Source: Polaromonas sp. YR568 (GTDB lineage Bacteria > Pseudomonadota > Gammaproteobacteria > Burkholderiales > Burkholderiaceae). From it: 18,499 bases of DNA. The position numbers and the translations under genes were made by a program. The stretch lies in the NCBI GenBank assembly GCA_945871335.1, contig CAMBWM010000014.1:1-18499 (forward strand), read 5' to 3'. Of the stretch, positions 14,946-18,499 are shown piece by piece (within the stretch, counting starts at the first letter, position 1; each line of letters begins with the position of its first letter). The notes beneath the pieces were generated by a model, which saw only the letters and a list, made by a program, of their open reading frames with translations, was not told where the DNA came from and made no database searches.

Positions 14946-15989
14946 TTACTTGACACCCGCACTGGCAATGCCGGTGGTGATGTATTTTTGCAAGAAAGCA
15001 AAGACCAGGGTGATCGGAACCAGAGTGATCACCGTCATGGCCAACAGGTAGTTCCATTGGGTGTTGAGTTCCCCCTGGAAAGAATTGAGCGCCAGTTGCA
15101 GCGTAAAAAATTCTGAGCGCGAGAGCACGATCAGCGGCAGCAAAAAGTCATTCCAGCGCCACATGACAGAGAAAATAGCCAGCACCGCCAGCGCCGGGGC
15201 TGACAGCGGCAGCACAATCTTCCAGTAGATGCGCCATTCGCTGGCGTTGTCCATGCGCGCGGCTTCGAGCAATTCATCCGGAATGGTCAACATGTACTGG
15301 CGCAGCAAGAACACGCCGGTGGGTGTGGCAATCGCCGGCAAGATAACGCCCCACAAACTGTTGAGCAAACCCACGCTGTTGATCACCAGAAATACCGGAA
15401 CCAGCACGATGGTGGGGGGGATCATCAGGGTGGCGATGATCAGCACGAACACCGTTTTTTGGCCTTGAAACTTGTATTTAGACAGCGCAAAAGCAGCCAT
15501 CGAGTTGATCAGCAGGGTCAGCAACGTGGCCACGACGGTGATGAAGACACTGTTCCACAAATACAAACCAAAGTTGAATTTGCCAAAGAGCTCGGTGTAG
15601 TTGGCAAAAGCAAACTTCAGTTCATTGACCGGTTTTCGGTCATTGATGTTGACCTGGATGGGCGCCTCCGGTCTGGCCGGGTCGACCATGGTGGCCATGA
15701 TGCCGATGCGCCGCACTTGAGCCATCGGCCGCTGCACGCCCTGGTCGTCCCGCGTCATGAAGAGCGGCAGGGGTTTGTCAAAGCCGGCCACTTGCACGGT
15801 TTTTTGTGTGTAGGGCAAAAAGGTCGGCGGAAACTGGCTGAGCGCGCTTTCGGTTTTGAGCGAAGACATCACCAGCCACAAGATGGGCGCGAACATGGTG
15901 AACAGCCCGACGCTCAGGTACAGGTAGCTGAGCCAGTCGGTCCAGTCAAAACGTTTGAAGCCGCGGCTGCGGGTCAGGAACTTCAGCAT
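14946..15989 (-). CDS. sugar ABC transporter permease, MalG type with long first loop
   Basis: This is a 347-residue inner-membrane permease of the MalG (CUT1) type. TM1 is at about residues 20-42, followed by an unusually long periplasmic stretch of about 100 residues (43-141) before TM2; E. coli MalG is 296 residues. The EAA loop reads EAARMDNAS to KIVLP at 242-261 and docks on the ATPase; Asn248 stands where Gly is usual. Long first loops are known, as I recall, in alpha-glucoside permeases of the AglG type, which fits the GH31 gene in the operon. The gene lies 9 nt after the first permease and 21 nt before the ATPase. Confidence 0.93.
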   Translation of the reverse strand: MLKFLTRSRGFKRFDWTDWLSYLYLSVGLFTMFAPILWLVMSSLKTESALSQFPPTFLPYTQKTVQVAGFDKPLPLFMTRDDQGVQRPMAQVRRIGIMATMVDPARPEAPIQVNINDRKPVNELKFAFANYTELFGKFNFGLYLWNSVFITVVATLLTLLINSMAAFALSKYKFQGQKTVFVLIIATLMIPPTIVLVPVFLVINSVGLLNSLWGVILPAIATPTGVFLLRQYMLTIPDELLEAARMDNASEWRIYWKIVLPLSAPALAVLAIFSVMWRWNDFLLPLIVLSRSEFFTLQLALNSFQGELNTQWNYLLAMTVITLVPITLVFAFLQKYITTGIASAGVK

Positions 15990-15998
15990 GGTGAACCT

Positions 15999-16988
15999 TC
16001 AACGCGCTTTCTGACCGGCCTGCTCGGCACGCGTCAAGCGCAGTTGCGCGAAGGTCAAGAGCATCAGCCCCAGCGCCAGCACCAGAGAAGCCGCCGCCGC
16101 CAGGCCGTAAAGGTGAATCTGCTCGGCAAAACCGGTCTGGTAAATGAATTGCACGATGAAGGTGGTGGCCGAGCCCGGCCCGCCACCCGTGAGCACAAAA
16201 ACCTCGTCAAAAATTTGCACAGCACGGATCATGGCCAGCACCATCACCACAATCAAGTTGGGCATCAACAGCGGCAAGGTGATGCGGCGCAGCACGCGCC
16301 AGGGCGAGGCGGCATCCATCTCGGCGGCCTCGTACATGTCTTTGGGGATTGCCTGTAAACCAGCCAACAAAATCAGGGTGTAAAAACCCATGTGCGCCCA
16401 GATCGAGACAAAGATAGTCCAGAAAAAAGCCCAGCCGGCGTCAGTCAGCCAATTCACCGGCGCTGCCCCTGCGCCCACCAGCAAGGCATTGAAAACCCCC
16501 TGGTTTTGCAGCAGCCATTTCCAGATCAAGGCCACCACCACCGGCGACAGCAGCACCGGATAAAAATACACGCCACGCCAGAAACCCCGGCCGATGATCT
16601 TGCGGTTGAGCACCAGCGCAGTGAGCAGCGACAGCAGCACCATCAGCAACACCTGGATCAGGCTGAATTTAACGGTGTTCAAAATGGCGCGCCAAAAAAC
16701 GTCTTTGCGGCAGGTCTGAATATCGAAGTAATTGCGGCACTCAAGCAGGATCTCGAAATTTTCAGTGCCTGTGTAAGGGCGCTGCAGCGGCATCAGGTTC
16801 ACGCCGCCCGTCATGGCGTAGCTCAGGTTGATGATGATGGGCAAAAAAGTAAAGAGACCAAAGATCAGCAGGTTGGGCCCCACAAAAAGCCAGCCAATGC
16901 GCGAGTTGCCCAGCAAGCGCTGGCCCCAACGGAACAAGGGCTCAAACAGATTGAAAAAAAGCGCCAGCAAGCGCAAAAAAACCGCCAC
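15999..16988 (-). CDS. sugar ABC transporter permease, MalF/UgpA type
   Basis: This is a 329-residue permease that pairs with the MalG-type subunit. TM1 is at about 32-55. A short periplasmic loop with two cysteines (C84 and C93 in LECRNYFDIQTCRKD) precedes the 5-helix transport core. The EAA loop reads YEAAEMDAASPWRVL to ITLPLL, near residues 220-241, with Ala in place of the usual Gly. There is no large MalF P2 domain, as in UgpA-like subunits. The start is GTG at 16988 with AAGG about 7 nt upstream. It follows the binding-protein gene after a 113-nt spacer holding a strong hairpin. Confidence 0.93.
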   Translation of the reverse strand: MAVFLRLLALFFNLFEPLFRWGQRLLGNSRIGWLFVGPNLLIFGLFTFLPIIINLSYAMTGGVNLMPLQRPYTGTENFEILLECRNYFDIQTCRKDVFWRAILNTVKFSLIQVLLMVLLSLLTALVLNRKIIGRGFWRGVYFYPVLLSPVVVALIWKWLLQNQGVFNALLVGAGAAPVNWLTDAGWAFFWTIFVSIWAHMGFYTLILLAGLQAIPKDMYEAAEMDAASPWRVLRRITLPLLMPNLIVVMVLAMIRAVQIFDEVFVLTGGGPGSATTFIVQFIYQTGFAEQIHLYGLAAAASLVLALGLMLLTFAQLRLTRAEQAGQKAR

Positions 16989-17009
16989 GGAAAAACCTTC
17001 TGAAGTAAA

Positions 17010-17043
17010 TCGGGCGCGCCACCGTTGGGGGTGGCGCGCCCGA
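17010..17043. promoter_or_regulatory. strong hairpin between binding-protein and permease genes
   Basis: A 14-bp perfect inverted repeat (17010-17023 with 17030-17043) encloses a 6-nt loop GTTGGG. The stem is very GC-rich, with GGCGCGCC in each arm. There is no U-tract, so it is not a standard terminator. Such stems after binding-protein genes are known to protect the upstream mRNA from 3' exonucleases and to reduce permease expression, as in the E. coli malE-malF spacer. A weaker repeat (GGCTGCAG at 17047, CTGCAGCC at 17073) lies next to it. Confidence 0.8.
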
Positions 17044-17101
17044 AGGGGCTGCAGCCAAGGCCGGCAGGAAGCCTGCAGCCGTGGCGCTGTTTTAGCTTAG
17101 C

Positions 17102-18376
17102 TTACTTTTGCGCCTGTTTTACCGCGTCCGTCATGTCCGCACCGATTTTAGTGAACGCCTCGTCTACGCTCATTTCACCGACGATGGCTTGCGTCACACG
17201 CGCCACAGTCGGCAGCATGATGGCGCGGTTGAACTTGTAGCCCTGGAACTGGAAAGCCACTGGCGACAGATTCGCTACACCGCTGCTGAAGACGCCCAGT
17301 GCCGCACGTGCTGCAGGCGTTGCCGTGGCGTAGTTCACGCCTTTTTTAGCCAAGCCGGAGTGAGCCGGAATGTTCTCAGTCTTGCTGGTGAATTCGCTGT
17401 AGTTGGCTTCCTGGGCCATGAACTCGAGGAAGGCGCCCACTTCTTTGGGCGACTTGCTGGTTTTCAGTGCCACCCAGGCTGCGCCGCCGGGGATGCCTGT
17501 GCAGGCGGCAGGGCCGCAAGGGTTGGGCACGGCAGCCCAGTCAAATGCATTGCCGATGTCTTTTTGCAGGCGGTTGATTTGCCAGGAGCCCGACAGCACC
17601 ATGGCGACACGGCCGTTTTTGAACTCACCGATGGAGTCTGCGTAGGTGGAGCCGCCGGAGCCGCCCCAGACTTCCTTGAGCATTGCGCCATCTTTGTGCC
17701 AGGCCACAAACTTGCTGACGGCAGTCTTGTAGCCAGTGTCCAGCAGCAGGTCGCCCTTGGCGTCAAAAATCTTGGCGCCGTAGCTGATGGCCGGGCCGGC
17801 GAAACGGTGGCCGGAGCGGTCCCAGGCCAGTGCGGCGGGCGTTTGCGTTGCTTTGGAGACCTTGCGGGCGGCTTCAACCCACTCGTCCCAAGTGGCCTTG
17901 GGGCCGGGGATGGCGACTTTGGCTTGCTCGAACAAAGTCTTGTTGACGTAGGGGCCGGTCATGGTCAGCTGCGACATGAAGCCGTAAATGCCTTTGTCGG
18001 TCGCCGTCGGGCGCAGCCAGGGCAGGGTGGAGCCGAAGTTGGCTTCCATGTAGGCGGCATTTTTCAAATGCGGGCGAACGTCGAGGTAGTACTTGGACAG
18101 GCCGCCCAGGTCGGTGACGCGGGCGATGTCGGGGCCCTGGCCTGCAGCGAGCTGCACGGGCAACTGCTCAACGATGGTTTTGTAGGGCACGGTGTCAATA
18201 ATCACCTTGGTGCCTGGGTTTTGGGCTTCAAAGCGCTTGGCAATGGCGGAGGTGACTTCGCATTCGATGCCGTCTTGGTAGCACATCACGCGGATGTCGC
18301 CGGCTTGCGCGGCCAGGGGGAGGGTGGCAAATGCGGCCAATGCGGCGAGTCGGGCTGGGGAATAAGGTGAAAACAT
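17102..18376 (-). CDS. sugar ABC transporter solute-binding protein
   Basis: This 424-residue periplasmic binding protein of CUT1 type captures the sugar and delivers it to the permeases. It has a signal peptide with hydrophobic core about 9-22 and cleavage after AQA (23-25), then GDIRVMCYQDG. Typical family segments are YKTIVEQLPVQLAAGQGPDI (65-84), TWDEWVEAARK and GRVAMVLSGSW (255-265). Cysteines C32/C39 and C287/C292 form two close pairs likely to be disulfides. The start is ATG at 18376 because GGAG (18382-18385) lies 5 nt upstream; the GTG at 18406 would add ten residues that do not fit a signal peptide. It is the first gene of the five-gene operon. Confidence 0.94.
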   Translation of the reverse strand: MFSPYSPARLAALAAFATLPLAAQAGDIRVMCYQDGIECEVTSAIAKRFEAQNPGTKVIIDTVPYKTIVEQLPVQLAAGQGPDIARVTDLGGLSKYYLDVRPHLKNAAYMEANFGSTLPWLRPTATDKGIYGFMSQLTMTGPYVNKTLFEQAKVAIPGPKATWDEWVEAARKVSKATQTPAALAWDRSGHRFAGPAISYGAKIFDAKGDLLLDTGYKTAVSKFVAWHKDGAMLKEVWGGSGGSTYADSIGEFKNGRVAMVLSGSWQINRLQKDIGNAFDWAAVPNPCGPAACTGIPGGAAWVALKTSKSPKEVGAFLEFMAQEANYSEFTSKTENIPAHSGLAKKGVNYATATPAARAALGVFSSGVANLSPVAFQFQGYKFNRAIMLPTVARVTQAIVGEMSVDEAFTKIGADMTDAVKQAQK

Positions 18377-18381
18377 AAATG

Positions 18382-18385
18382 CTCC
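18382..18385 (-). promoter_or_regulatory. ribosome binding site fixing the binding-protein start
   Basis: GGAG on the minus strand with 5-nt spacing to the ATG at 18376. It favours that start over the upstream GTG at 18406. Confidence 0.7.
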
Positions 18386-18439
18386 AAGTTTGAGTAATAT
18401 CGCCACAGATCTTAGGTTCTTTCATACATCATTCCTGCT

Positions 18440-18499
18440 ATGGTTTCTACCAATGAGCTTGTGCCCGCTTTGATGCGGCTCAACAACGGTCACGCTGTG
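18440..18499 (+). CDS. possible start of a divergent gene, truncated by window edge
   Basis: An ATG at 18440 opens a frame of 20 codons to the window end, MVSTNELVPALMRLNNGHAV, with an in-frame stop upstream at 18413. There is no strong ribosome site. A gene divergent from a sugar ABC operon is often its regulator or a kinase, but the 20 residues do not identify it. Confidence 0.35.
   Translation, partial: MVSTNELVPALMRLNNGHAV

Noticed and set aside
15459..16358. 299-codon plus-strand frame across both permease genes
   Set aside because: Antisense to two certain permease genes; rich in His/Gln/Arg with no recognisable domain.
17108..18370. 420-codon open frame on the plus strand opposite the binding-protein gene
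   Set aside because: It is fully antisense to a clear solute-binding protein gene with good start and signal peptide. The translation is low-complexity Gly/Ala/Val/His without motifs, a common effect of codon bias in GC-rich genes.

Overview
The window looks like a chromosomal segment of a betaproteobacterium, most likely Burkholderiales/Comamonadaceae (Polaromonas- or Rhodoferax-like). This is inferred from protein style, frequent GTG/TTG starts, tightly packed genes and high GC in the right two thirds. Genus cannot be fixed from the sequence alone. No rRNA, tRNA, CRISPR array or intact insertion sequence is visible.

Left part (1-4020), accessory in character: the 3' part of an alpha/beta hydrolase; a YefM-YoeB toxin-antitoxin pair whose operator abuts a decayed ParB-like nuclease-domain fragment; a secreted hypothetical protein preceded by a very small cysteine-rich protein; a two-CBS-domain protein; a PsiE-family membrane protein; and a small secreted six-cysteine protein followed by a strong terminator. 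Sampled lines here are clearly less GC-rich than the helicase region.

Middle (4023-6760, minus strand): a probable operon of a secreted NlpC/P60 peptidase, an OmpR-type response regulator and its HisKA sensor kinase. A phased repeat just beyond the kinase gene, upstream of the six-cysteine gene, is a candidate binding site for the regulator.

Middle right (6870-11737): mostly plus-strand housekeeping genes. These are phosphatidylserine decarboxylase with a coupled 100-residue protein, a convergent conserved protein on the minus strand, a DEAD-box RNA helicase, and an uncharacterised protein coupled to a YegD-like Hsp70 without a substrate-binding domain.

Right part (11734-18376, minus strand): a five-gene sugar uptake operon in the order binding protein, permease 1, permease 2, ATPase, cytoplasmic GH31 alpha-glycosidase. 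A 14-bp perfect hairpin separates the binding-protein gene from the permeases, as expected for differential expression. The logic is import of an intact alpha-glycoside followed by intracellular hydrolysis. The first codons of a possible divergent gene lie at the right edge.

I found no convincing wholly new system. The best leads are the coupled unknown protein + Hsp70 pair, the NlpC/P60-two-component-six-cysteine cluster, the TA module next to the ParB fragment, and the cysteine-rich/secreted protein pair.
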